Source: Fagopyrum homotropicum (taxonomy: Eukaryota; Streptophyta; Magnoliopsida; Caryophyllales; Polygonaceae). Taken from it: a stretch of DNA of 64,000 nt. The DNA lies in NCBI GenBank assembly GCA_033239125.1, contig BSWB01000002.1, positions 88,904,560 through 88,968,559 of the forward strand, in the 5' to 3' direction. Numbering within the stretch: the first letter of the stretch is position 1; each line of letters begins with the position of its first letter. Under the pieces are notes generated by a model. That model was not told where the DNA came from. It saw only the letters and a list, made by a program, of their open reading frames with translations, and searched no databases. The position numbers and the translations under genes were made by a program. Of this stretch, positions 22,519 through 33,676 are shown piece after piece.

Positions 22519-23188
22519 GGCTTTTGGAGCTTCTTTTGTATTTTATATCATCTTTTGGTATAAAATGAAAGACTTTTTATAACCTTTAGGTTCAAAACAT
22601 TTTAAGGGTTATTTTTATTTGTTTTATTTGTTTTATTGTCTTTTTGACAAATGTTTTTCCTTTTTTTAGATAGGAGGCTTTCTAGGCATATAAAAAGCCT
22701 CCCTTAGCTTCTCTCCAGATTAGATAGATTTTAGCAAAACTTGGTAAACCGTCTCGTTGAGAGCTATTGTTCCTATTCAGAAAATTCAATCAATAAAGTG
22801 AGCCATTGATTGAACTGTTGTGAATCCTTGCTAGATTGTTCTTGTGTGTGTTAATCTCTTTAGAGATTGGTGCTACTAGTCAATACTAGTCCCTCCTTGT
22901 GCTTGTCTCCATTGAAGGCTTGTGTAAGGTTATAGAAGAAAGGGTTGAAGGCATCATCTTGCTTGGGTTTTGATCAAGGTTCTTGTAAGGGAGTCTTTGG
23001 TTCTTTTGGATCTACGTCTACCATACTTTCCACGTTCCTTTTCATTCTCTTTCTTCCATTTTTGCAACGTCATTTTAGGTTCTAAACAATCTGATTTTTT
23101 CGTGCCATTTGTCAAGGTAAAACGTCCATTATTGGTCTTCAAGGATTCCCAATCTAGATCTAGTCATTTGCGGCCCCAACCCGCATCA
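22236..23188 (+). repeat. complete A LTR shared by A2 and A3
   Basis: 953 bp with the same ends as the previous A LTR. It differs from it by scattered substitutions and a short deletion near 22970. Confidence 0.85.
22673..22702 (+). promoter_or_regulatory. TATA box inside an inverted repeat, A LTR
   Basis: The same perfect 9-bp arms and 12-base centre as in the preceding A LTR. Confidence 0.6.
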
Positions 23189-23191
23189 AAG

Positions 23192-23203
23192 TGGTATCAG
23201 AGC
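23192..23203 (+). promoter_or_regulatory. primer-binding site of A3 (initiator tRNA-Met)
   Basis: TGGTATCAGAGC, three bases after the LTR end. Confidence 0.9.
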
Positions 23204-24372
23204 TAGTTGATTGCGAGTCCGGAATCAGCCATCACCATTGACGGTTTGAGTATCTTCTTTGAGTCTTTTCTTTGTTTGAGTCATTTGCTTCATCTTAAGT
23301 GTCTATTTGAGTCTAATTTGCTTTGTTTCTTGTGTTTATTGGAGAAGAGAGAAACCCAAGTCAAAACAGCCATTTTCCAGCCATTCTACATCACCTTCAT
23401 CAGCCATTGTTCATCCAAAACGTCCAGCTGCATCCTCTTGGCAAATAACCGTTCAAAAAGAGAAGAAGAAGGGGGACCACTCTCCAAAACAAATCAGTCG
23501 TTGCAAGTAGGAGAGAGAGGCCACAAAAGCTCCTTATTTGTAGCAACAACAAGAGACTACTTCTAGTTAGTTATATCTTATTTCTTTTCAATTTTTAATT
23601 TCATTCCTCTCTCCTATTTCCTTCCACAAAACGTCAGCCAAGGAACACAAAAGAAAAACAAAGAAAAAGAAATATTTTCTCATATATTTGCATCATCCTA
23701 CATATCATACGTTTCATATCATATTCTATGCTAACCTAAGTTGTGTAGAAGCTAGAAAAGCAAGTGTTTTGGCAATCTGATTGTGAAAGGATCATTGAGA
23801 CTACAAACAAGAGTTACCTACCTTATTTCTTATCCATCACCATTACCCAAAAGCCAACTTTAAACACCACAGCCGGTCATATCTCTCTCCATTGCATAAG
23901 GACAAGGTAAGTGAAACTCTCTTCTTAGTCTCTTGTGTGTCTATCTTCCTTGTTTTACTCTAATTCTATCATATCTTGAGTTTACCATCTTTTCGAGTCC
24001 ATATCAGCCTTTTGCATCTATCTTTGAGTCTTGTGTCTTTTTTTTTTAGTATTTTATGTGATTTAGCTAGTTAACATTGCTTGCAAGCCATACTAGTTGA
24101 GTCTTGAGTCTTATTTCAGCTTCTTAGTGTCTAACTTGACGTTTTCTGTTGTGAACCTTCAAGCAGCCGTGTATCACCCTTTTTCAAGTCAAGGAATGTG
24201 CTAGTTGAGCTAAGGCATTGATCTTAGAAGGAGTTTTAATCCATCCAAGTCAATTGCATCAAATAGCTTGTGATCAACACAACTTGAGTGTGAGAGTGAG
24301 AGTAAACACTTGTGAGAATTTTCTGTTTTATCTAAATCAATTAGTTTGCTTGTTTTGCGTGTTTTTTTGATC
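23204..24372 (+). other. A3 untranslated leader
   Basis: Collinear with the A1 and A2 leaders with scattered differences; no supported gene. The candidate intron interval has an intact GTAAGT and CTAAC. Confidence 0.8.
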
Positions 24373-25605
24373 ATGTCTAGGTCTAATAGTCCAAGCAAGT
24401 CCTAAAGCAGTGAGTCAATGCACCCGGAGACATTTGCTATGTTGAAGCAAATAATGGATTCGGTGGCAAGATTGACCGACCGGATTGGCACGTTGGAGTC
24501 TCGGCCAACACCCATAGCCACGCCACAGCCGAGGTCCACTTTCGAGCTAGGAGGCACATCTAGAGATGCCCCTAGAGAAACAGCCCATGAATCACCTCAA
24601 AGAACTCCTCAAGGGCAAGGTATGAGACATGCTAACCCTCTTTCTAGAACACCTAATGTGCAAGGTTTTGTGGATGATTTTCAGGAGCCACAAGAGGATG
24701 TTGAGGAAGAAGGCACGTGGAGAGAGTTCCCTAGGCGTCACCCACAGCCAAGGAGAGGACGAGAATATGAGCCATTTAGGCCTTATCAAGAGCTAGATGG
24801 AATAGGGAAAGCGAAGGTCAAGATTCCTAGTTTTGAAGGCAAGTGTGACCCGGATGCTTACATGGATTGGGAGACTAAATTGGAGCAAATTTGGTCATGC
24901 CATCACTTTGGAGAGCAAAGGAAGGTCCAGCTTGCATCATTGGAGTTCCAAGGATATGCACTAGTATGGTGGGATCATCTTGTCAAGGAAAGGAGAAGAA
25001 CCTTGGATCCAGCCATCACTACATGGGAACAAATGAAGGCCTTGATGAGAGCTCGTTTTGTACCTTAACCTTATGCTAGGGAGCTGAGGCAAAGGTTGGA
25101 GAACCTTAGACAAGGAGCCATGAGTGCCGAAGAGGTCTACACCTCTATGCAAATGGCAATGGTGAAAGCTAATGTGGTTGAAGATGAGGAGTCTACAATG
25201 GCTAGGTATCTACGCATTTTAAACTCATCTTTGGCTAATGAAATTGATTTGTATCCTTATAGTACCATGGTGGAGCTGCTGCATTTGGCAATCAAAGTAG
25301 AGAAGAAGACAAAGGCTAGGAACCAAGGTGACAAGACAAGCTTTGGAGCTACAAGCTCATGGAAAGCACAAAACAGCCGGCCCCAAGGATCTTACAGCCA
25401 TGAGTCTACATCCACCAAGGAGGACCGAAAAGCATCAACCATGGACCAAGGAGCACAAAGAAGGAGCTCAACACCTCATTCATCTTCTAGACCTTTGAAT
25501 GAGCCTGCAAGTGGTCCTCAAGGAAGTACCTCTAACTCTACTCTTCGTTCTAGAGATATTGTGTGTTTTAAATGTCAAGGTAGAGGTCATTACATGAGGG
25601 ATTGT
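24373..25605 (+). pseudogene. A3 gag with intact zinc knuckle, broken by stops
   Basis: It starts MSRSNSPSKS and meets a stop at codon 11 (CAA to TAA). The frame is open again from MHPETF through the coiled-coil-like ARLTDRIGTLESRP and the capsid-type WWDHLVKERRRTLDP to a second CAA-to-TAA stop after RARFVP. A third stretch (RQRLENLRQGAMSAEE) leads into CFKCQGRGHYMRDC, a CX2CX4HX4C knuckle. This is the only A copy here with that knuckle, so it shows the state before the deletion in A1 and A2. Confidence 0.85.
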
Positions 25606-26081
25606 CCTAATAAGAAAATTCTGATTTTAAATCAATTTGGACAATATGAGAGTGAGGATGAGCATGAAAATGATGATAACACCCACCTTAATGGATTGCA
25701 TGAAATTGGTAGTGATAGTGATGAGGTCATTGAATATGAGCATGGAGAATCATTAATAGCTAGAAGAACTTTGCATGCTAAGCTAGCTCCGTGTGAGGAT
25801 AATCAAAGAAAGAACCTTTTTCATACTAGATGTCTAATTAAAGGGAAGGTGTGTAATATGATCATAGAGGGAGGTAGTTGTTGCAATATAGCTAGCACTG
25901 ATTTGATTAATAAGTTGCAAATTTCCACATTTTATCACCCTAGGCCTTACAAATTGCATTGGATAAATGATTGTGGAGAATTAAAAGTAAATAGGCAAGC
26001 TAGAGTTACTATCACTTTAGGTAGCTATGAGGACACCATTACTTGTGATGTAGTTCCCATGCAAGCTTGTCATATTCTTTT
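25606..26081 (+). pseudogene. A3 linker and protease fragment, cut by B2
   Basis: The frame continues from the knuckle through an acidic linker (EDEHENDDN) and the protease region (EGGSCCNIAST, where C1 has DGGSCCNI, so the catalytic Asp is changed to Glu). It ends at CATATTCTTTT, where the B2 LTR starts. The frame then runs on by chance into the LTR-encoded integrase tail of B2. Confidence 0.8.
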
Positions 26082-26913
26082 TGATGAAGGGTCATCCGAG
26101 CTAGCTCCATCTTCAACACCACAAGGAGCCCTAACACGAGCTCAAGCCAAACGCCAAGCGAAGAGGGATGCTATCTTCCTAGCCATGGTTCAAGAAGCTC
26201 ACCCAAGCTCACCTCCAATGAGTCCAAGGCCCGTCATGATGCTTAGCCACATTGGACCAGCCAAGAAGAAGTTGAATGGAGCATAGGATGAAGGCTCACG
26301 TGTGCATGTGCATGGATGAAGGTTGGCATAAAGGCTAGCATGAGAAGCTAGTTAGAGAGTGTTAAATAAAGCCTAGAATTAGTCTATTTTATGGATTTAT
26401 TTAAAACACTCTAAATTGTAATTATTGTTTTTATTTCTTTTCTATTTTTAGGAGAGAAGGTCTAGGTTGTATATAAACCTTTCTCTCTTCTTTTTGTAGG
26501 CAGAATACGTTAAACACATTGCCTAAGTGCCAAATTGAATTCCTTCGAGTTCAGCCTCTTGTCTTGTGAGAATTGTGGTGTTTGCATAGCTTTCTCGTTC
26601 TTGTGTGTGTCAATCTCCTTCGGGTTGGTGCTACAAGTCGAATCGAAGCAACCTCTTTGTGCCTTCGATAACTCTAGATCGATTGTGTGAAGTTGTAAGA
26701 AGCGGGGTCGAATCGTCATCGGTTTGGTTCTTAGATAATCGAATCCAAGGGTTCTATCGTTTTGTTCCTTTCGGTTCTTCCTTCCTATTTTCGTTCCCCC
26801 CTCTTTGTTTTTGCACGTTTTCATTCATTCTTGTTTGCTGAATTTCGTTTGCTTCTATTCCTAAAAACAGGTTGCTCGTCTAGATCCGTTCTTTGCGGCT
26901 AATCCCCATATCA
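26082..26913 (+). repeat. B2 5' LTR, complete
   Basis: 832 bp, from TGATGAAGGGTC to CCCCATATCA. Its start encodes a copy of the integrase tail (TRAQAKRQA), as expected where pol overlaps the LTR. Confidence 0.9.
26452..26487 (+). promoter_or_regulatory. TATA box inside an inverted repeat, B2 LTR
   Basis: Arms GAGAGAAGG and CCTTTCTCTC pair with one bulged base around a 17-base centre ending TATATAAA. Confidence 0.6.
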
Positions 26914-26915
26914 AT

Positions 26916-26927
26916 TGGTATCAGAGC
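26916..26927 (+). promoter_or_regulatory. primer-binding site of B2 (initiator tRNA-Met)
   Basis: TGGTATCAGAGC, two bases (AT) after the LTR end. Confidence 0.9.
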
Positions 26928-27377
26928 TAGTTGACGTTCAACCTACAAAAAGAGTCGGTAAATCATTAAAAAACCAAAAGTGTCTTGTTTTCTTGTTTGA
27001 GTCTATTGCCATTGCCATTTCTATTCCAAGTTTTTGATTGAACTAACAAGTTTGTTGTTTTTGTTTGTGAATTTTGGACGCCGGCACCACTCCTACACCA
27101 CGCCTACCACCGGCCCTTGTGCCTACCACCACGCCTGGTACCAGCCTTGCCCCACGTCCAACCACAAACACCAAACGAGCCCTAAACGTTCAAAAAGGAG
27201 AGACTGATCCGTTCAGCCTATTTTCCAGCTTCTCTCTCTCTCCTCCACAATTTCAACTTATTTTTTTGAATTTTCACCCTTGGTTAGCTATTTACTTGGT
27301 CAACTCTATCCTCTTGTAACTAATTAGATTTTCTTAGCATTTTTTATTCATTTTTTTTTTCTTTAATTCCAGCAGTA

Positions 27378-27480
27378 AGTTAAAAAAAAAAAGAAAAGAA
27401 AGGAAAATCCGAATTCAAAAAAAAAAAAAGGAAAGAAAGAAAAGAAAAAGAAAATAAAAGAAAAGAAAGAGAAAAAAAAT
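27378..27480 (+). repeat. purine-rich tract in the B2 leader
   Basis: About 100 bases almost entirely A and G (AAAAGAAAG-like units), present also in B3 at 49771-49873 and in the truncated B1 leader in reverse. Length varies between copies. Confidence 0.85.
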
Positions 27481-27555
27481 CAGCATCATATTCATTTCAT
27501 TTCATTTCATTCTTGCTAGCTTATTCTTGTTTTATTTCATAGTTTGTAATAGTTG

Positions 27556-27690
27556 AAGTTGTGCTTGCTAAGTGCTATTGTTCAGCAATCAAAGAGGACT
27601 ACAAAGGAGCTCATCTCGCTCAAAAGTTGTGCTTGCTAAGTGTTATTGTTCATCAATCAAAAGGACTACAAAGGAGCTCATCTCACTCAA
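27556..27690 (+). repeat. 68-bp tandem repeat in the B2 leader
   Basis: Two units beginning AAGTTGTGCTTGCTAAG, period 68. The same duplication occurs in B1 and in B3 (about 49952-50087), so it is a family feature of the leader. Confidence 0.85.
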
Positions 27691-28186
27691 AGGGATCAAG
27701 CCATTCACGCCTAGCCTAGCTTCACCCTAGTCTAGCCACGTCTTGGCCCTGGCCTAGTTCACTTCACTCGAGCCACGCCCTAGCCTTGACCAGCCCTTCT
27801 ACACACGCCTTCGGTGTCCAAGGTTTGCTTGCTTAGGCTTGACGAGTAAGTTCTTTCAAGGCTTATCTTGAGTTCAAACTTTGAGTCCATACTTAGTTGC
27901 ATATAACATTCGTGCAACTTGTCCTTTCCGTTTTGAGTCTTTTCTTCTCTTTTATTGAGTCAAACACGTTTTTAAGGTGATTGAAATCGAATTTCGCTTC
28001 TACCTCAAAGCTTTTGTTTGACTAAGTATTGAACTCACGTGAGGTTTTTGACTAATACAAGACGAGCCATCAACAAGCTTGTTGAGCACCACTAGAGAGT
28101 GAGAGTTTCCTTTTGAGTGATACACTTGTGAGGCGTTTTTGTTTTAGCTAACCTAACGTGATTGAGTGTTTTAGTGTCTTTGAACA

Positions 28187-29536
28187 ATGTCAGGAACTCC
28201 CGCAGGTACGCCAAGCCCCGAGCCTATCACCCCGGAGTTGTTTAACCTTATCAAGGGCTTGAAAGATAGCATTGAAGGGTTAACTACAAGGCTGTCCAAC
28301 TTGGAGGCGTCTAATGTAGTTCCGGAGCCTCGGCCACTAGGAGGCAACAGGGAGGTAGGAGACCACTCGAGAGCTCCACATCAAGGGCAAGACCGAATAA
28401 CACTCCAAAGCCAACAAGAGACGTTTCAAGCAGTCCGGCACTCTAATGCCACGCAGCCCTCTCGGAATGTCCAACGCTTAGGCCGCAATCTTGCTTTCGA
28501 GGAGCACGCTTCTATCCCTTTTTCTCCTAATATACATGATAATATGCCTAACTATCCTCAACAGTTTCAAAATCTAGCTTATGATCAGGATGAGGACGGT
28601 GATGGAGATGACGAGGAATAGAGGCCAAACGGGCGAAGGGAGCACCAACAGCCCCGGAGACCTCATGACGGCCGGCGCCAAGACGAGCAGAGGCGTGACC
28701 CCTATGGCGGCCAGCCAAGGAGGGAGTGAGATCCGGAGTATGATGGCCTTGGCAAAGTGAAGGTGAAGATCCCAAGCTTTGAAGGCAAATGTGACCCGGA
28801 CGTGTACATGGCTTGGGAGGCGAAGATAGAGCAAATATGGTCATGCCACAACTTTCCCGAGCATAAGAAGGTACATTTCGCAACTCTTGAGTTTATTGAT
28901 TATGCTATAATATGGTGGGATGATTTGGTGATGGAAAGGAGGAGAACTTTGGATGCACCGGTAGTTACTTGGGCGCACATGAAGGCCTTGATGAGAGCTC
29001 GGTTTGTGCCTCAACATTACACTACAAAATTGAGGCAAAGGTTGGAGAACTTGAGGCAAGGAGCCATGACCGCCGAGGAGACCTATAATGCCATGTAGAT
29101 GGCCATGGTAAAGGCTAATGTGCGAGAGGATGAAGAGACTACAATGGCTAGGTATCTTCGTATTCTCAATTCAATTTTTTCTAACGAGATAGATCTTTTT
29201 CCCTATATCTCTATGACAGAATTGCTCCACCTAGCAATCAAAGTAGAAAGGAAAGTGAAGGCAAGAAGTCAAGGAGGTAAGGCTGCCTATGGCGCGCCTA
29301 GCTCATGGAGGAGCCAAGGAGGTCGCCAACAAGAGAATTACAACCGGGAGGTGCTAAGCAAGGAGAAGCTAGCCCCGGAGCAAGGAGGTCCACGCAAGGC
29401 TCCTTATGCAGCCCCTACCAAGCCCACGCCTACACTACCTAAAGGCACTCAAGGGAGTACTTCTAACCCTTCATCTAGAGCTAGGGATATTGTATGTTTT
29501 AAGTGCCAAGGAAGAGGGCACATGATGAAGGATTGT
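28187..29536 (+). pseudogene. B2 gag, broken
   Basis: It starts MSGTPAGTPSPEPITPEL. A short coiled-coil-like region (LKDSIEGLTTRLSNLEAS) precedes a Pro/Gln/Arg-rich stretch, the capsid-type region (VYMAWEAKIEQIW, WWDDLVMERRRTLDAP, RARFVPQHY) and the knuckle CFKCQGRGHMMKDC. Stops are TGG to TAG at about 28619, CGA to TGA at 28727 (shared with B3) and CAG to TAG at about 29096. All three are transitions typical of methylated cytosine. Otherwise the frame is intact. Confidence 0.85.
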
Positions 29537-32500
29537 CCTATCAAAAGAACCTTGCTAGTTAACTATTTAGGGCAATATGAGTCCGAATCTGAGCATGAGC
29601 ATGATAATGATGATTTTGAGCTTAATATGCATGATCATGATGATTTGGATGATGATGGGATTGAATATGAGCAAGGAGATTGTTTATTAGCTAAGAGAGT
29701 GTTATTTTATCATCCTAGCTCATTCCTAGCTAACACTTCCATGATTTGTGATAAAAGTCTTGAGCATGATAATTCTTTGATAGCTAGGAGAACTTTAAGT
29801 GTACAACCTGCTCCTTGTGAAGATAACCAAAGAGAAAACTTGTTTCACACTAGATGCTCGGTTAAAGGAAAGGTTTGTAATGTTATTATTGATGGAGGAA
29901 GTTGTTGCAATATTGCTAGCACCAAAATGATATCTAAGTTGCAAATTCCTACATTTTATCACACTTGGCCATATAAGCTGCATTGGATGAATGAATGTGG
30001 TGAGTTAAAGGTTAATAGGCAAGCTAAGATCACTTTTACTTTAGGCCATTATGAAGATACGGTTTTATGTGATGTTGTGTCTATGCAAGCTTGTCATGTG
30101 TTGTTAGGCCGCCCTTGGCAATATGATAGGAGAGCTATGCATGATGGTTTTACAAATAGATATTCTTTTGTATTGAATGGTAAAACTGTGAGTCTTAAGC
30201 CTATGACTCCCATGCAGATTGTGGAAGCATTTGAGAAGAAGAAGGCAAGTGAGCAAGAGCAAGGACAAGCTAAGAAGGGGAGCAAGTTGTCAAGCCAAGA
30301 CCCCTCCCTAGCCACGCCTTCTAACCACCAGCCTAGCGCACCCTTGTGTCCACGGCCACAAAACAGCCCACAACAGCCTTGTTAGCTTCCAAACTTGAGC
30401 TACAAAATGACTACCTACCCTTAGACACCATCTTGATGATGTTGTGTAAGGAGCTTACCTTGATGAGTGATGAAGCCAAGGCTAGCTTACCACCTACTAT
30501 CTCAGCCATCCTTGAGGAGTTTAAGGATGTGTTTCCGGAAGAAATACCACATGGCCTTCCATCTTTGAGAGGTATTGAGCACCAGATTGACCTTATTCCC
30601 GGCGCCACACTCCCAAATAGACCAGCCTACCGAATGAACCCAAAGGAGAGTCAAGAGATCCAAGCGCAGGTTCATGACCTCCTAGACAAGGGTTACGTGA
30701 GGGAGAGTTTAAGTCCGTACGCCGTGCCCGTGCTCTTGGTGCCTAAGAAGGACAACACATGGAGGATGTGTGTTGATTGTCGAGCTATCAACAACATCAC
30801 CATCAAGTACCGCCACCCTATTCCCCGCCTAGATGACATGCTTGATGAGCTACATGGCGCCACCACCTTTAGCAAGATAGACCTACGGAGTGGCTACCAT
30901 CAAATTCGAATGAAGGAGGGGGACAAGTGGAAAACAGCCTTCAAAACTAAGTTTGGTTTGTATGAGTGGCTTGTTATGCCATTTGGGTTAACTAATGCTC
31001 CTTCTACCTTTATGCGCTTAATGAATTATGCTTTGAGACATTTTATAGGGAAGTTTGTTGTAGTATACTTTGATGATATTTTAATCTATAGCAGGTCCCT
31101 AGAGGAGCATGAAGAACATTTAAGGGAAGTAGTTCTTACCCTTAGGGCTGAACACTTGTATGCTAATCTTAAGAAATGTAGCTTTTGCACTAATGAGGTT
31201 ATATTTCTTGGTTTTGTAGTGACTACACAAGGCCTACAAGTGGATGAGGAGAAGATTAGAGCAATCAAAGATTGGCCCACGCCAACATCCATCAGCCAAG
31301 TAAGGAGTTTCCATGGGCTTGCAAGCTTCTATAGGCGCTTTGTGAGAGAATTTAGTACCATTGCTGCGCCCTTGACGGAAATTTGCAAGAAGCATGCGCC
31401 ATTTTTGTGGGAGGAGGCGCAAGAACGTGCCTTTAGCAAGCTAAAATTGGTCTTAACCGAGGCGCCTTTGATAGCTCTTCCCGACTTCACTAGGCCCTTT
31501 GAAGTGGAGTGTGACGCTTCGAGCATTGGCATAGGCGGTGTGCTCATGCAAGAAGGTAAACCTATTGCCTTCTTTAGTTAAAAGCTCAAAGGAGCATGTC
31601 TTAATTACTCTACCTATGATAAAGAGTTATATGCTTTGTTTAGAGTGCTTAAGACATGGCAACACTACTTGTGGCCTAGAGAGTTTATTTTGCATTCCGA
31701 TCATGAGTCTTTGAAGCATTTTCGGAGTCAAGATAAACTAGATAGGAGGCATGGTAGGTGGATGGAATTTATTGAGACTTTTCCCTATGTTATCAAGTAT
31801 AAAAAGGGAAAAGACAATGTAGTGGCGGATGCCCTCTCTAGGAGGTACACATTGTTGACTACATTGGATGCTAAGGTATTAGGCTTTGTTTACATTAAGG
31901 AGCTCTATGAATCTGATATTGATTTTGGTGATACATATAAGTTATGTGTGCAAAAAGGTTCCTTAGATAAATACTATTTGTTTGAGGGATTTTTGTTTGG
32001 AATTGATAAGGTGTGCATACCTAAGTGTTCCCTTCGATTGTTGCTAGTAGAGGAAGCCCATAAAGGAGGTTTAATGGGTTATTTTGGGAGGGATAAAACT
32101 TATGCTATGCTGCACTCACACTTTTATTGGCCACACATGCTTAGGGATGTTGAAAATATGCTTAAAAGATGCTTAGAATGCCTTAGAACTAAATCTAAAG
32201 TGAAACCTCATGGATTGTACACACCTTTGCCCATCCCAACAGCCCCTTGGGAAGACATTAGTATGGACTTTATTGTGGGATTGCCTAGGACTAAAAGAGG
32301 TAGGGACTCGATTTTTGTGGTTGTAGATCGTTTTTCAAAAATGGCTCACTTTATTGCTTGTCACAAAACTGATGATGCGGCCAATGTAGCTAATCTATTC
32401 TTTCGGGAAGTAGTTAGGTTACATGGAATTCCGAGGATAATAGTAAGTGATAGGGATGTTAAGTTCTTAAGTTATTTTTGGAAGACTCTTTGGGGAAAGC

Positions 32501-33345
32501 TAGGTACGAAATTGTTATTTTCTACATCAAGCCACCCCCAAACTGATGGGCAAACGGAAGTAACTAAGAGGACTTTAACCACACTTTTAAGGGCTGTTAT
32601 CAAAAAGAATCTAAAGGAATGACAGGATGTCTTGCCACATATTGAATTTGCCTATAATAGAGTTGTGCATTCGTCTACTTCCATCTCTCCATTTGAGTGT
32701 GTTTATGGTTTTAATCCACTAACCCCTTTTGATCTTACACCGTTGCCTAAGAAGGAGCGAGTGGATTTAAGTGCTAAAACGTAGGTTGAACACATCCAGG
32801 AGCTACATAGGAGGACAAGGATTAAGCTTGAGGAGAAAGGCAAATACAACGCAGCCAAGGCAAACCAAGGAAGGAAGAAGGTTATATTTGAGGTCGATGA
32901 CCTTGTATGGCTACACTTGAGGAAGGAGAGGTTTCAACAACTTCGGAAGTCCACGATCTCTCCAAGAGGAAACGGGTCTTTCAAGGTTCTACACAAGGCT
33001 GGTGACAATGCCTATGTGCTAGACTTGCCGGACGACTATGCTTGTGATCCCACATTCAATGTGAGGGATCTAAGCCCTTTTCCACCCCTTAGTGATGATC
33101 AAGGAAATTCGAGGTCGAATTCTTTTAAAGAATGGGAGAATGATGAAGGGTCATCCGAGCTAGCTCCATCTTCAACACCACAAGGAGCCCTAACACGAGC
33201 TCAAGCCAAACGCCAAGCGGAGAGGGATGCTATCTTCCTAGACATGGTTCAAGAAGCTCACCCAAGCTCACCTCCAATGAGTCCAAGGCCCGTCATGATG
33301 CTTAGCCACATTGGACCAGCCAAGAAGAAGTTGAATGGAGCATAG
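29537..33345 (+). pseudogene. B2 pol, nearly complete but broken
   Basis: The frame continues from gag through an acidic linker, protease (IIDGGSCCNIAST), RT (VDCRAINNITIKYRHP, FGLTNAPSTF, YFDD at 31066-31077), RNase H (VECDASSIGIGGVLM, NVVADALSRR), the integrase zinc region (HFYWPHM, then CLECL), catalytic core (SMDFIVGLPRTKRGRDS, VSDRD, QTDGQTEV) and GPF-type C-terminus (FKVLHKAGDNAY, FNVRDLSPF). Lesions are a frameshift near 30335, a stop at about 31579 (GAA to TAA), TGG to TGA at about 32620 and CAG to TAG near 32784. The last 205 bp lie in the 3' LTR (LTRAQAKRQAERDA). This is the best B reference copy here. Confidence 0.85.
33127..33140 (+). promoter_or_regulatory. polypurine tract of B2
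   Basis: AAAGAATGGGAGAA directly precedes the 3' LTR start TGATGAAGGG, within the pol frame. Confidence 0.7.
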
Positions 33346-33370
33346 GATGAAGGCTCACGTGTGCATGTGC
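33141..33370 (+). repeat. B2 3' LTR, first 230 bp only
   Basis: It matches the 5' LTR from its first base to GTGTGCATGTGCA and then stops at an inverted piece of pol. The promoter and the rest of the LTR are missing. Confidence 0.85.
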
Positions 33371-33488
33371 ACGTGATGTGTTCAACCTGCGTTTTATTTG
33401 CCTTTCTCCTCAAGGTTAATCCGTGTCCTCCTATGTAGCTCTTGGATGTGTTCAACCTGCGTTTTAGCACTTAAATCCACTCGCTCCT
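33371..33488 (-). pseudogene. inverted integrase fragment of family B
   Basis: It is the reverse of the B2 stretch around 32755-32850 (integrase near ERVDLSAKTQVEHI). A 20-base stretch beginning GATGTGTTCAACC occurs twice within it, so a piece was copied twice during repair. Confidence 0.8.
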
Positions 33489-33676
33489 TCTTCTTGGCTG
33501 GTCCAATGTGGCTAAGCATCATGACGGGCCTTGGACTCATTGGAGGTGAGCTTGGGTGAGCTTCTTGAACCATGGTTAGGAAGATAGCATCCATCTCCGG
33601 TTGGCGTTTGGCTTGAGCTCTTGTTAGGGCTCCTTGTGGTGTTGAAGATGGAACCGGCTCGGATGACCCTTCATCA
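33489..33676 (-). repeat. inverted start of a family B LTR
   Basis: It is the reverse of the first 188 bp of a B LTR and ends CCCTTCATCA. With 33141-33370 it forms an inverted repeat around a spacer of about 120 bp. The sequence matches the solo B LTR at 39019-39824 slightly better than B2. Confidence 0.85.

Larger units (their letters stand above)
26928..28186 (+). other. B2 untranslated leader
   Basis: About 1.26 kb with no supported gene. It holds a proline/threonine-like open stretch near 27074 that is not conserved in frame, a purine tract, and a tandem repeat. A GAGTAAGT near 27844 and a TTTTAG near 28174 could form an intron just before gag, weaker than the candidate in family A. Confidence 0.75.
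26082..33676 (+). mobile_element. B2: family B element nested in A3, 3' LTR rearranged
   Basis: A complete 5' LTR, primer site, leader, gag and pol are present, and then only the first 230 bp of the 3' LTR, followed by inverted pieces of integrase and LTR. The A3 target on the left ends CTTTT; the matching right flank is lost because A3 resumes about 1.8 kb further along its pol. Confidence 0.85.

Noticed and set aside
27074..27319. Small Pro/Thr-rich protein in the B2 leader
   Set aside because: The frame is not kept in B3 or B0 and it lies in the untranslated leader.
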